From the NCBI GenBank assembly GCA_022561485.1, contig JADFRD010000005.1:1-59523 (forward strand): a DNA stretch of 59,523 nt. The letters are read 5' to 3'. The translations under genes were made by a program, and so were the position numbers. The notes beneath the pieces were generated by a model. That model saw only the letters and a program-made list of their open reading frames with translations. It was not told where the DNA came from and ran no database searches. Shown here piece by piece: positions 44,804 through 53,757 of the stretch (position 1 is the stretch's first letter; each line of letters opens with the position of its first letter). This DNA is from Fidelibacterota bacterium (GTDB lineage Bacteria; Fidelibacterota; Marinisomatia; Marinisomatales; TCS55).

Positions 44804-46698
44804 CTCATCTTTAACAGTTGTAAAAGTTAACTTCAGTAATAAATACACTTACGGGGACTGGAATAGAGTGTGGCACCACGTTTTCACCTTTTTTAGTGTT
44901 TTTCATAGAGCCCTGATAGTTGGCGGTAAAGCAACTCCTACTGCCTTAAACACTTTGCCGCTAACCCCCTGACATTCTGTTCTGACAACAATTTGTGCCT
45001 CTTTTTCTTCAATAACGATTTCCTGTAACGCTTTCAGATCCTGCGTGATCTTTCGCCATTCAAAATCATATCCGGCTTCACTGAGCCGTCTTTTAAGCTC
45101 TTTGAGTAAAACTAACGCCAGAAAACTGCAGAATACATGACCGGTAATCGTATCGTCGCGCTGGTGAAATACAGGACGGGTGTCCAATAATGATTTCATG
45201 TCCCGAAAGATATGTTCAACCTGCCATAGTTCCTTGTATTTCAGAGCAACATCCTTTGCAGATAAAGTCGTATTGGTACGCAACACCCATTTCCCATCAA
45301 AACGTTCTTCATATTTGACCTTATCCAGATTAATAGATACACTCCCCTTGTCTATATTAAGATATTTGCGATATCCCTTGTTACCTACCAGAGACTTCGC
45401 TCCCCTTTTTAGGGCGTGTTCCAATGATTCAATAATCGCCTGTCGATCCGCAGCGTCTTTCCGGGCTTGAGCCGGATTCAAACAGACAATATATCGGCGG
45501 TTATCAATACGGACTTCCTTCACCTTCAACGGGGACGGATCCTTACTCCCGTGCTTTTCCGGATAGACTTTTTGATAGCTTCCACTGCGACTCAATACGT
45601 CTCGTTTGACCTCCACAACCTTACGCATCCTGGCTCCAAGAATGTATTCCATGTTGTTGTCTTTGTTTTGCAACCAGGTTAACACTTCCTTGCTGATCAT
45701 ACCCCGGTCTGCCACGATAATGACTCGGCCAATACCAAAGCGCTTTTTCATCCTTTTGATCACAGGAATCAAGGTCTTCACGTCGGCTGTATTCCCAGAC
45801 CACATCTCACAACACAACGGTTGACCTTTAGAGTCCAGAACAACACCGACAACCATCTGTTTCAGGTCTGGACGGTGATCCTTGCTGTGACCATACCGTC
45901 CGATTGCCTCGCCGCCGCTGCCTTCAAAGTAAATGCTGGTCGTATCAAAAAAGACCAGCTCCAAGTCACTGAATAGATGACGTCGTTCCATAAACAAATC
46001 TTCTTCAACGATATCCTTCATACGTCGTGGAGAAAAATCAATCGCATCATTCTGATCTTTCAGCTCTTCACCCAAAAACGCCATGGCACGATATAAATGA
46101 TGCAAAGAAAGTTCCTCTGTTCCATTAATCTTGTAATCACGTCGCCATTCATCACAAAAACGATCTGAACCGGAAATAAACAGACGGTGCAAAACTGTTA
46201 AAAAGACCGCACGTTCTACATTAAACTGAAACTGTCTATCCCGCAACAACCCTTGCAGAATATTCTTGATTCCCGTCTGTGCCCATAAACGTTCAAATAT
46301 CAGCGTTGGACCAATCTTTACCGCATTTGTATGAAGATCACTCTTGCCGCTAAGAACCATGAGAACTTCATCTGAAAAACGGGATAAGGAACGAACCAAT
46401 GTCTCTATGTCGCCCTTGGCTTGAAGTCTGTCCAGTCGGCCTATCGTGGAAATGACTCTCTGTCTTGTTTTTCCGTTCTCTCTGCGGTTCTCTACTATCT
46501 GCAAATACTGATTGTTGCCTGATTTCTTGACTCGTACAAACATCGTTCTGTCCCTTGATTGTCACCGCTATATTAAAGCCGAACCCAACGGGTTTACAAG
46601 AAATATTCCCCCATTCTGTGGCACCACGTTTCTGACAAATGCAACACCCCTCTCGTCGAGAACATACCCGATTTTAGTGATGAACTGTAAAAGAATAG
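44804..46698 (-). mobile_element. IS1634-family (IS4 superfamily) insertion sequence
   Basis: About 1.9 kb, with one transposase on the minus strand. The proposed ends are imperfect inverted repeats, AACTGTTAAAGATGAG (outward at left, 44804-44819) and AACTGTAAAAGAATAG (46683-46698), 13 of 16 identical. They lie at nearly equal distance (49 and 51 bases) outside a near-palindrome TGTGGCACCACGTTT that occurs in the same orientation at 44869-44883 and 46617-46631. I see no target-site duplication, so the exact ends remain tentative while the element itself is clear. Confidence 0.75.
44903..46543 (-). CDS. IS1634-type DDE transposase
   Basis: 546 residues, full length. The N-terminus FVRVKKSGNNQYLQIVENR and RVISTIGRLDRLQAKG are typical. 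Catalytic acids lie in FFDTTSIYFEG (first Asp), VADRGMIS (second Asp) and ELWQVEHIFRDMKS (Glu with the YREK-like follow-up). No frameshift, so it is probably active or recently so. It moves the element by cut and paste. Confidence 0.94.
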   Translation of the reverse strand: MFVRVKKSGNNQYLQIVENRRENGKTRQRVISTIGRLDRLQAKGDIETLVRSLSRFSDEVLMVLSGKSDLHTNAVKIGPTLIFERLWAQTGIKNILQGLLRDRQFQFNVERAVFLTVLHRLFISGSDRFCDEWRRDYKINGTEELSLHHLYRAMAFLGEELKDQNDAIDFSPRRMKDIVEEDLFMERRHLFSDLELVFFDTTSIYFEGSGGEAIGRYGHSKDHRPDLKQMVVGVVLDSKGQPLCCEMWSGNTADVKTLIPVIKRMKKRFGIGRVIIVADRGMISKEVLTWLQNKDNNMEYILGARMRKVVEVKRDVLSRSGSYQKVYPEKHGSKDPSPLKVKEVRIDNRRYIVCLNPAQARKDAADRQAIIESLEHALKRGAKSLVGNKGYRKYLNIDKGSVSINLDKVKYEERFDGKWVLRTNTTLSAKDVALKYKELWQVEHIFRDMKSLLDTRPVFHQRDDTITGHVFCSFLALVLLKELKRRLSEAGYDFEWRKITQDLKALQEIVIEEKEAQIVVRTECQGVSGKVFKAVGVALPPTIRAL

Positions 46699-46710
46699 TC
46701 TAACTAATTA

Positions 46711-46800
46711 CTACCAAACATCCTCATAATCCAATCCGGCATTATTCTTAACAATGGAATTATCACCTTCATTTGCCAAGGGAACACGAATGTTTTCATG
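46711..46800 (-). pseudogene. 3' remnant of an SDR gene
   Basis: Translates on the minus strand to a 29-residue piece with KTFVFPWQMKVIIPLLR and then IMPDWIMRMFG before a TAG. The intact SDR at 47612 ends TFVFPWQMKIIIPIVR and IMPGWLMRKFS. Only the last 30 codons survive. The differences are scattered, so it is a diverged paralogue, not a recent duplication. It lies 12 bases from the IS end and upstream of HicAB. Confidence 0.85.
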
Positions 46801-46866
46801 CACGTGGTTTTACATAATAATTGTTAATGGTCGGGACATAATAGATCCAAAAGTGAACTACATGAA

Positions 46867-46886
46867 TGCAACTAATTTAGGTTGCA
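46867..46886. promoter_or_regulatory. candidate hicAB operator
   Basis: TGCAAC and GTTGCA flank TAATTTAG, a dyad that nearly extends inward. It lies 45 bases before hicA, where HicB-type autorepression would act. Confidence 0.5.
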
Positions 46887-46931
46887 CGAATAATTAAAAG
46901 CATTTACTTTCTTTGTAGGATTTGAATTTAT

Positions 46932-47186
46932 ATGAGCAAAAAGGACAAGTTACTATTAAAAATTCAGAAGCGACCAAAAGATTTTACGTGGGAGGAATTA
47001 ACAAGGTTGTTAAAATCATTGGGGTATAAATCAGTGAAACCGGGTAAAACAGGTGGTTCAAGAAGACGATTTATCCACCCAACAGCTCCGCCAATAAACC
47101 TTCATAAACCGCACCCGCAAAACATAATAAAACAATATATTATCAATGACATTTTAGACTTATTAAAGGAAGAGAAAATGATATGA
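46932..47186 (+). CDS. hicA: HicA family toxin (mRNA interferase)
   Basis: 84 residues. FTWEELTRLLKSLGY, GKTGGSRRRFIHP and INLHKPHPQNIIKQYI are the motifs of the larger HicA type, a double-stranded RNA-binding-like fold that cleaves mRNA. In many HicA the GS(H/R) site has a His; here it reads GSRRRF. Overlaps hicB by four bases. Confidence 0.9.
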   Translation: MSKKDKLLLKIQKRPKDFTWEELTRLLKSLGYKSVKPGKTGGSRRRFIHPTAPPINLHKPHPQNIIKQYIINDILDLLKEEKMI

Positions 47187-47548
47187 AAGATATGATGAAT
47201 TACAAAGGATATTACGGCTCTGTTCATTATACGGATGAGGATCAGGTTTTTCATGGTAAACTAATGTTTATACGTGCATTAGTAAGCTATGAAGGTGAAA
47301 ATGTAACAGGGCTAAAAAATTCATTTCAAGAAGCTGTAGATGATTATTTATTAATGTGCGAAAAGGAAAACATTGAGCCTGAAAAACCATTTAAGGGAAG
47401 TTTTAATGTAAGAACAGGAACTGCTTTACACAGGAAAGCTGTTTTGTTTGCAAAAGAACGGGGGGTGAACCTAAATAATGTAATAATTGAAGCGTTGGAT
47501 CGATATCTTTCAAATCATCCTTCGGTTTCTCCCGATCCCAAAAATTAG
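47183..47548 (+). CDS. hicB: HicB family antitoxin
   Basis: 121 residues. The N-terminal half (YYGSVHYTDEDQVFHGKL, then SFQEAVDDYLLMCE) is the degenerate RNase H-like HicB fold that covers the toxin. The C-terminal RTGTALHRKAVLFAKERG with NNVIIEALDRYL is a ribbon-helix-helix DNA-binding part. Start ATG overlaps the hicA stop, giving the toxin-first order common in this system. Confidence 0.9.
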   Translation: MKDMMNYKGYYGSVHYTDEDQVFHGKLMFIRALVSYEGENVTGLKNSFQEAVDDYLLMCEKENIEPEKPFKGSFNVRTGTALHRKAVLFAKERGVNLNNVIIEALDRYLSNHPSVSPDPKN

Positions 47549-47611
47549 AGATGTAGGCGGTCTCAAACTCAATGGGTTTTTGCAATACAGTGACCCAGTG
47601 GAATAATCCAG

Positions 47612-48346
47612 CTAACTAAACTTCCTCATCAGCCAACCAGGCATTATTCTTACTATAGGAATAATTATTTTCATTTGCCATGGGAAGACAAATGTTTTCT
47701 TGCCCCGGTCAATGGCCCTGACAATTTTTTCAACGGCTGTCTCCACCGGCAGGAGGAAAGGCCTGTATTTTTGACCTGCCGTCATGGGAGTTTCTATAAA
47801 CCCGGGGCATATGGTAGTTATTTGAATATTATATTTGTATAGTGTTAAACGCCAAGAATCAGCGATAACTCGAATAGCGATTTTTGATGCTGAATATCCG
47901 CCGTGATATGGTACGGCTAAAAAAGAAGCAACCGAACTTATGGGAACTAAAATTCCGTGTTTTTGTTTTTTCATGGATGGGATAAATGGTACTAACGTAT
48001 TGGTTACTCCAATAATATTGGTTTCGAGGATGTCATTAATCGCTGTGGCATCACCATTAATGATATCATCATGATTTCCGATACCGGCATTGGCAATAAC
48101 CATGTCAATGCCGCCGACCTTTTCCATAAAATCATCCGCTGCATCCTTGGATACCTGGCGGTCTTTTGCGTCCACTTGATATACATAAGTTTCGCTGCCA
48201 AAATCACGACATTTTTCAGCAACCTCTTCCAACTTGTCTCTGCGCCGGGCAGAAAGTCCAACTGTCGCACCCCTCGACGCATAAGCATAGGCTAAAAATT
48301 CACCGATACCACTGCTGGCACCGGAAATGAAAATTCTTTTTTTCAT
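47612..48346 (-). CDS. short-chain dehydrogenase/reductase
   Basis: 244 residues of the classical SDR family. NAD(P) loop GASSGIGE, NAGIG, catalytic Ser near VPISSVAS and YSASK. The C-terminus is basic. It is the last gene of the leftward amino-sugar operon, overlapping the NagX-like gene by four bases (ATGA). Substrate unknown. Confidence 0.92.
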   Translation of the reverse strand: MKKRIFISGASSGIGEFLAYAYASRGATVGLSARRRDKLEEVAEKCRDFGSETYVYQVDAKDRQVSKDAADDFMEKVGGIDMVIANAGIGNHDDIINGDATAINDILETNIIGVTNTLVPFIPSMKKQKHGILVPISSVASFLAVPYHGGYSASKIAIRVIADSWRLTLYKYNIQITTICPGFIETPMTAGQKYRPFLLPVETAVEKIVRAIDRGKKTFVFPWQMKIIIPIVRIMPGWLMRKFS

Positions 48347-49458
48347 ATTTTAATGAATATATTTTTTCTGTAAAGCCAATAAAGAATCACCCACCACATC
48401 ACTACATGGGTGATTGCAAAAAGTAATGAACCATTCAAATCTCCTGCTAATGGCAAAAAGATGGTTTTAAATAAATAAGAATAACCGGAAACAGATTCGC
48501 CGTTCAATAAAAATTCAACCTTTAAAATCGTTTTTGCCCACAGCCCAGAACCCACAAACACAAAGAGTGAATTTGTTCCGTAAATAATGAATGGATGAAA
48601 AACGGTTTTATATCCTTTTATATCAATAAACCAGATCAACATTGCCAGGATCATTGTTGCAATACCTCCTGTATATAAAACGTAAGAACTGGTCCATAAT
48701 TGTTTATTGATCGGCATAAAAATCGACCATAAAAGCCCAAAGCCAATCAACATGATTCCGAACAGAAGTATTTTCATCACGAGGTCTTTACGCTGTCCGT
48801 CATCGGTTTGAATCATGACTCCCGCCATATATCCCAGAATAACCGTCATAACAGCGGGAATCGTGCTGAATAATCCTTCAGGGTCAAATGCAATTCCCGT
48901 TCCTCTATACAAGTGGCCAGCTCCCAGAATTGCCATGTCAATTTTCCTGATAAGATTTACTTCCAATGAGTAAGGATCTGGCCCGCCAAATCCCCACATC
49001 AGTAGCCAATATGCTATCAAAATAGCGGGCATTATTTTCCAGAGGTTTGTAAACGAAAAACGGATGACGAGTACGGCACTAATTCCGTAAGCCAAACCGA
49101 TTCGTTGAAGCACACCCATGACGCGAAAGTTATCCCAATTCCAATCCTGGCGGATAAAAGGAAATGCATTTAAGAGTAATCCAAAAATGAAAATGGTAAC
49201 TGCTCTCCAGAAAATTTTGGAATATATTTCTCGACTTGGTTTGAAATCGAATTTTGCGAATGAAAACCTCATTGAGGCACCGACGATGAATAAAAAGAAA
49301 GGAAACACCAGGTCTGTGAGTGTGCAGCCATGCCATTTCGCATGACGAAGTGGAGCATAGACATAAGCCCAACTTCCAGGGGTATTCACTAGAATCATTA
49401 AAGCAATAGTCATGCCTCGGAATACGTCCAGGGCGAAATAACGCTGTGACTTGTTCAC
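48343..49458 (-). CDS. NagX-like membrane acyltransferase (DUF5009/HGSNAT-type)
   Basis: About 371 residues, ten or more helices. RYFALDVFRGMTIALMILVN and WHGCTLTDLVFPFFLFIVG are the signature segments of the NagX/heparan-alpha-glucosaminide N-acetyltransferase group. I place the start at GTG 49458, which gives a four-base overlap with the symporter stop; the frame is open to TTG 49497. The family acts on amino sugars at the inner membrane, fitting its operon. Confidence 0.87.
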   Translation of the reverse strand: MNKSQRYFALDVFRGMTIALMILVNTPGSWAYVYAPLRHAKWHGCTLTDLVFPFFLFIVGASMRFSFAKFDFKPSREIYSKIFWRAVTIFIFGLLLNAFPFIRQDWNWDNFRVMGVLQRIGLAYGISAVLVIRFSFTNLWKIMPAILIAYWLLMWGFGGPDPYSLEVNLIRKIDMAILGAGHLYRGTGIAFDPEGLFSTIPAVMTVILGYMAGVMIQTDDGQRKDLVMKILLFGIMLIGFGLLWSIFMPINKQLWTSSYVLYTGGIATMILAMLIWFIDIKGYKTVFHPFIIYGTNSLFVFVGSGLWAKTILKVEFLLNGESVSGYSYLFKTIFLPLAGDLNGSLLFAITHVVMWWVILYWLYRKNIFIKI

Positions 49459-51272
49459 GAATCCAGTTTTGTTATTAAGTTTTTCCAAAGCCACCAAAAG
49501 CCCAAGCCGGAAAACGTAAATAAGAGTAGGGCATACCCATCATTCCCGAACATCCAATTTCCGATGGCAAAATTCAAACCATAAATTAAAGCAATGCCAG
49601 CAATCCAATTGAAAAAGAAACCTTCTGTAACCGGTTTCATTGTCGTATGCTTTGCAAACTTGCCCCAATATCCTCCGGGCTGCACGCGGAGATAAAAATT
49701 CCTCAACGTTGCTTCCGGTTCAGGTTTTGTAATAAAAGTAACAATCAGCCAAACAATGATTGCCGTCGGGACAATAATCATTAGTTTATGATGAACTTGA
49801 ATTGGAATGCCAAATAAAATAGGTGTTTCATTGAACAATAGGTAAGATTTGCCATTCGCAATCGTTTGCTGCCAAGCGATAATTTCCAGAATGATGGTGA
49901 TTATTATGGATGTAAGTAATGCAGAAATTTCTGTCCAGGCATTGATACGCCACCAGAACCAGCGGAGAATGAGCACCGCGCCGATACCGGCACCCATGGC
50001 AAAAATAAATTCCCAAGCTTTACTGATGCTCTGCATATTGATGGCAACAAAAGCGGAACACACCATTAAAAGAACGGTAATAATTCTACTCACAAGCACA
50101 TAATGGTTTTGATCAGCTTCTTTTTTTATAAATCGTTTATAAATATCATTCACCAAATAGGAAGCTCCCCAATTCAGATGGGTATCAATGGTAGACATAA
50201 AGGCTGCCAAAAACGAAACCACCAATAACCCTTTTAATCCAGGGCCGAGAAATTTATTCATAATGAGAGGATAACCTGCTTTGGAGCCCAGTGCGGCGTG
50301 GGATTCCGGAATAATGGGGAATACAACAATGGAGACTAACGCCACCGCCACCCATGGCCATACACGCAAGGCATAATGAGCCAAATTGAACCACAAGGTA
50401 GCAGCTAAAGCATGCTTTTCGTTTTTGGCCGAAGACATGCGCTGGATGATATATCCGCCGCCGTCCGTGCCGTGATGGGACCACCACATTACCGTAATAA
50501 AAATTAAAAATTTGGAGAAGGGAGATTCCCAAAATGTGGATGTTGTGATTCCAGCATCAGGAATAGGAGGAATAAATTTCAGTGTGGTATCATGAACCAC
50601 TCCAGAGGCGGTAAGAGCGGATAACTTTTCCAGCAAAACATCCATTCCGCCAACAGCATTCACCGCAATGATTGCCAGAATAAGGGAACCGGCCATGGCG
50701 ATGAAAAACTGAACCAGGTCAGTCATCACCACGCCCCAGAATCCAGATAGAAGGGCATAAAGGAGAGCGATACTCACACATATCCACACAGCAGTCCAAC
50801 GATCGATATCAAGCATAACGGCCGCTACGGAAGCCATGGCGTTGATGACCCAGCCCATAACGATAAAATTATACAGAATTGCAAAATATCCGGCTTTGAA
50901 TGCCCTTAAAGCAGCAGCCGGTTTTCCGCTATAGCGGATTTCCAACAGTTCGTTATCTGTTAAGACTTCAGCTCGTCGCCAAAGCCGGGAAAAGAGCAAT
51001 GCTCCTAAGAGTCCAGATAATAAAAGATTCCACCAGAACCAGTTTTGCCAAATACCCGGCCCCCGGACGAATTCCGTGATGGCCAGAGGCGTATCGGCGG
51101 CGAATGTTGTTGCCACCATGGATGTGCCAACAATCCACCAGGGAAGTGTACGTCCGGAAAGAAAATATTCTTCCGTACTTTGACCGGCTCTTTTGGAAAA
51201 ATAAATACCTACACCCAGGGAAAACAGGATGTATACAATAATGATAATCCAATCGATAGTTGCTAAAGCCAT
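49455..51272 (-). CDS. sodium:solute symporter (SSS family)
   Basis: 605 residues, about 14 helices. Hallmarks: IDWIIIIVYILFSLGVGIYFSKRAG at the start, TDLVQFFIAMAGSLILA and FLAAFMSTIDTHLNWGASYLVND for the Na+ site. Many SSS members in such loci import sugars or sialic acid. In this operon GlcNAc or a muropeptide sugar is the likely substrate. It starts one base from the SpoIID stop. Confidence 0.92.
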   Translation of the reverse strand: MALATIDWIIIIVYILFSLGVGIYFSKRAGQSTEEYFLSGRTLPWWIVGTSMVATTFAADTPLAITEFVRGPGIWQNWFWWNLLLSGLLGALLFSRLWRRAEVLTDNELLEIRYSGKPAAALRAFKAGYFAILYNFIVMGWVINAMASVAAVMLDIDRWTAVWICVSIALLYALLSGFWGVVMTDLVQFFIAMAGSLILAIIAVNAVGGMDVLLEKLSALTASGVVHDTTLKFIPPIPDAGITTSTFWESPFSKFLIFITVMWWSHHGTDGGGYIIQRMSSAKNEKHALAATLWFNLAHYALRVWPWVAVALVSIVVFPIIPESHAALGSKAGYPLIMNKFLGPGLKGLLVVSFLAAFMSTIDTHLNWGASYLVNDIYKRFIKKEADQNHYVLVSRIITVLLMVCSAFVAINMQSISKAWEFIFAMGAGIGAVLILRWFWWRINAWTEISALLTSIIITIILEIIAWQQTIANGKSYLLFNETPILFGIPIQVHHKLMIIVPTAIIVWLIVTFITKPEPEATLRNFYLRVQPGGYWGKFAKHTTMKPVTEGFFFNWIAGIALIYGLNFAIGNWMFGNDGYALLLFTFSGLGFWWLWKNLITKLDS

Positions 51273-51273
51273 G

Positions 51274-52521
51274 TTAATAGAGTGTTTTTAGTTTTGTGTT
51301 CTTAAAATAGTGTGCAAGAATTTCTTCGGTTATATAGCCGTGAAGAGCCATGCCCAATGCTCCAATCTGGCATAAACCCACACCGTGACCCCAGCCGGCG
51401 CCGTGGAATTCAATATGTTTATCGTCCATGTTAATCACAAAACATGAACTATATAAAAATGATGGATGCAGTATTTTTCGAATGTCGTACTCACTCTTAA
51501 TCTCTAGTATTTCAAACTTACCATCAGAAGTTTGATAGTATAAAACTAAGTGATTTATTCTACCCGAGTGACCCCGATTTAAGACATCAATTTTAGTGAT
51601 ATGTGTAACATCCTCCTGAACATTTTTTGAGAAAAATTCGCAGAATTCTTCTTGGGTATAGCGTTCATGCCAACGGAAATATTGTCCTTTCTTATCTACA
51701 TTACCCAGATATTGATGGAGCTCATTTTCATCCACAAATGCCGGACTGCAAAATGTTTTGGGATTATCGGTAAACAATTTATCCCAACCTATTTTAATGT
51801 CTGTTTCAGGTCCGTCATAAACACTGGTTAAGTATGGAGTTATCGGCATGTCCCATACATTTTCAGCGCTTTCAGTTATTCCACCGCAAGATTTCGAATA
51901 TCGGGCATCACAAATTTCATTTTCGTAGATGAGGACTTGTCCTCTCGAATTATTCACAGCGTGTTTGGATGTCTCTGTCATTTGACCCAATCCCTGATAA
52001 CGTTGGCAGCAGTCATCACTGCAGGCATCGATACCCAAGTCGGCATGCTTCTTTTCCACTGCGGCCAAAATCCATGAACGGGCTGTGATGGTTTGAGCTT
52101 CCAGCAACGACGGAGGACATGCTCCACTCATTTCCGATACAGCCACACAGGCAAGGTACTGTTCTAAAGGAACTTCATTGATGACCAACAAATATCCGTC
52201 GCGATTTGTAATCTGCACATCTCCGGGCAAAGTGACATTAATTGTTTTTTCCCAATGAAAACCACGGCCTGCCGGAACGTTATGAACTGTAATCCCATGT
52301 CCGTCAAATTCAATATCTTTCTTTATTATTTTTACGTCGCCATCGTTTTTCGAAATCCTCAGTTTAGATGAAATTAGACTGATTTGGATTTTTGAGTCTA
52401 TTTTATATTGAGATGGATTTGTAAATGAAATTTCGATACTTTTTCGATAATCAACAGGGAGAATGATTCCGATCCGAAGGACCGGCTCTGATTTAGGAAG
52501 ATTGTTTGAAGGTTTGGTCAT
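51274..52521 (-). CDS. SpoIID/LytB domain protein
   Basis: 415 residues. The core is VSEMSGACPPSLLEAQTITARSW with QRYQGLGQMTETSKHAVNNSRGQVL, the SpoIID motifs. SpoIID is a lytic transglycosylase that cleaves denuded glycan strands. The upstream 110 residues look beta-rich. I see no signal peptide or membrane helix at the annotated start, odd for a wall enzyme, so an upstream start or cytoplasmic action should be considered. Several Cys pairs (CSDDCCQ, SCGG) are also present. Confidence 0.88.
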   Translation of the reverse strand: MTKPSNNLPKSEPVLRIGIILPVDYRKSIEISFTNPSQYKIDSKIQISLISSKLRISKNDGDVKIIKKDIEFDGHGITVHNVPAGRGFHWEKTINVTLPGDVQITNRDGYLLVINEVPLEQYLACVAVSEMSGACPPSLLEAQTITARSWILAAVEKKHADLGIDACSDDCCQRYQGLGQMTETSKHAVNNSRGQVLIYENEICDARYSKSCGGITESAENVWDMPITPYLTSVYDGPETDIKIGWDKLFTDNPKTFCSPAFVDENELHQYLGNVDKKGQYFRWHERYTQEEFCEFFSKNVQEDVTHITKIDVLNRGHSGRINHLVLYYQTSDGKFEILEIKSEYDIRKILHPSFLYSSCFVINMDDKHIEFHGAGWGHGVGLCQIGALGMALHGYITEEILAHYFKNTKLKTLY

Positions 52522-52560
52522 TTTATTTAAAAAAATAAAGAATATTTGTGATTATTTGTA

Positions 52561-53757
52561 TCATTCGTGGACTTTATCGTTTTTAGAATAAGTTAGAGTA
52601 GCATCAATACCGGCGCCCAGAGCAGGTGCGTCAATGAGTGTTGAAATCTGGATCAAATTTGAATTTAATTGGCTATTTACTAAATATGCAGACTTTGCTT
52701 TTGTATCAAGCCGGTCAGACTGTTTAATCAAATTTCCTAATTGATAGATTAGCGGCTCCCATAGAATACCGAAACCTTTGGAAGATTCCAGAAGTGTGCC
52801 CAACCGTTGACCAACAATAATTCGATCCAATATAGTACCGAGAAAAGGATGTTCAGATGATGGTATCTCTCTGTTTGGATTGATCATGCCAAATCGTCCT
52901 GACCAGCCGGAAAAAATAGTTTCAATTCGTTCGAATAACAATTCTGCCAGATTTAGGCTGACATCCACAAAGGTTTTAAGTGCTGGCTCTTCCTTTTGAA
53001 TTGCGCGCTCCAGAATGAAATTAGGATAAATGTTATCCGCATTCAAGGTGGTAGTTGAAACGCCGGAATATTGACTGTAAACGGATTGAATTCCGCCGAT
53101 AGAAGCAAAGCGTTCAAGGGCAACGTGGTCCTGATTTACCATTTCCCAAGATTTTAATAACCAGGATTTTGTTTGATCTAATGGGATGAGACTACCATCA
53201 AGTTTCAAAGCGTCTGCCGCGCCGGTCCCACCGCCCAAATAATAGCCATTATGTATAGATTTGAATAATCCCTCTGCTGCGTATTCTTCACCTATACCGC
53301 AATAATCCGCATCGCTGCCCAAATGCTGAATGGGAGTTGCTAGTTTGATTCCTTTGGTAGAAAGTGCATTTTCCAAATCATTGCTGAACAGGGGCATTCT
53401 AGGACCGTTTGCCATTGCCATAATCCCCCGGCTATCCGCCGTTTTCAGTCCGGGCATACCGATGCCGATTATCATAGTTTTTCCGGTGTTGAGTTCTGAA
53501 ATAGTTTCAACAAATGCCGCTATGATAGTCTGACCTTGATTTTGTTCCGATTGTGTTGGATTAATTATAGAATCAATTTCCTTAAGTTGAGTTCGGATGT
53601 TTACCGGAGTAAAGCCGGGATCGAATGATGGGAAATCGGAATATATTTTATGGGAATGGGCATTGCCCAGATTAAAACCATTAGATGATTGATCAATAAC
53701 CCAGGCGCTGACTTTTGTTGCGCCGCCGTCAATGCCAATTAATAAGTGATCCATCAC
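52561..53757 (-). CDS. BadF/ASKHA-type sugar kinase (GlcNAc or MurNAc kinase candidate)
   Basis: 398 residues. ASKHA fold: the phosphate-1 loop DGGATKVSAW, adenosine-side GGGTGAADALKLDG, and IGIGMPGL. It lacks the Cys-rich zinc motif of ROK kinases. It is directly after nagZ (four-base overlap; GTG 53757 or ATG 53754), which points to phosphorylation of released GlcNAc or anhydro-MurNAc. Substrate is inferred from context. Confidence 0.82.
   Translation of the reverse strand: MMDHLLIGIDGGATKVSAWVIDQSSNGFNLGNAHSHKIYSDFPSFDPGFTPVNIRTQLKEIDSIINPTQSEQNQGQTIIAAFVETISELNTGKTMIIGIGMPGLKTADSRGIMAMANGPRMPLFSNDLENALSTKGIKLATPIQHLGSDADYCGIGEEYAAEGLFKSIHNGYYLGGGTGAADALKLDGSLIPLDQTKSWLLKSWEMVNQDHVALERFASIGGIQSVYSQYSGVSTTTLNADNIYPNFILERAIQKEEPALKTFVDVSLNLAELLFERIETIFSGWSGRFGMINPNREIPSSEHPFLGTILDRIIVGQRLGTLLESSKGFGILWEPLIYQLGNLIKQSDRLDTKAKSAYLVNSQLNSNLIQISTLIDAPALGAGIDATLTYSKNDKVHE

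Noticed and set aside
44869-46631. Direct repeats TGTGGCACCACGTTT as target-site duplications of the IS
   Set aside because: 15 bases is long for this family, and the outer inverted repeats at equal distance suggest they are internal subterminal sites.
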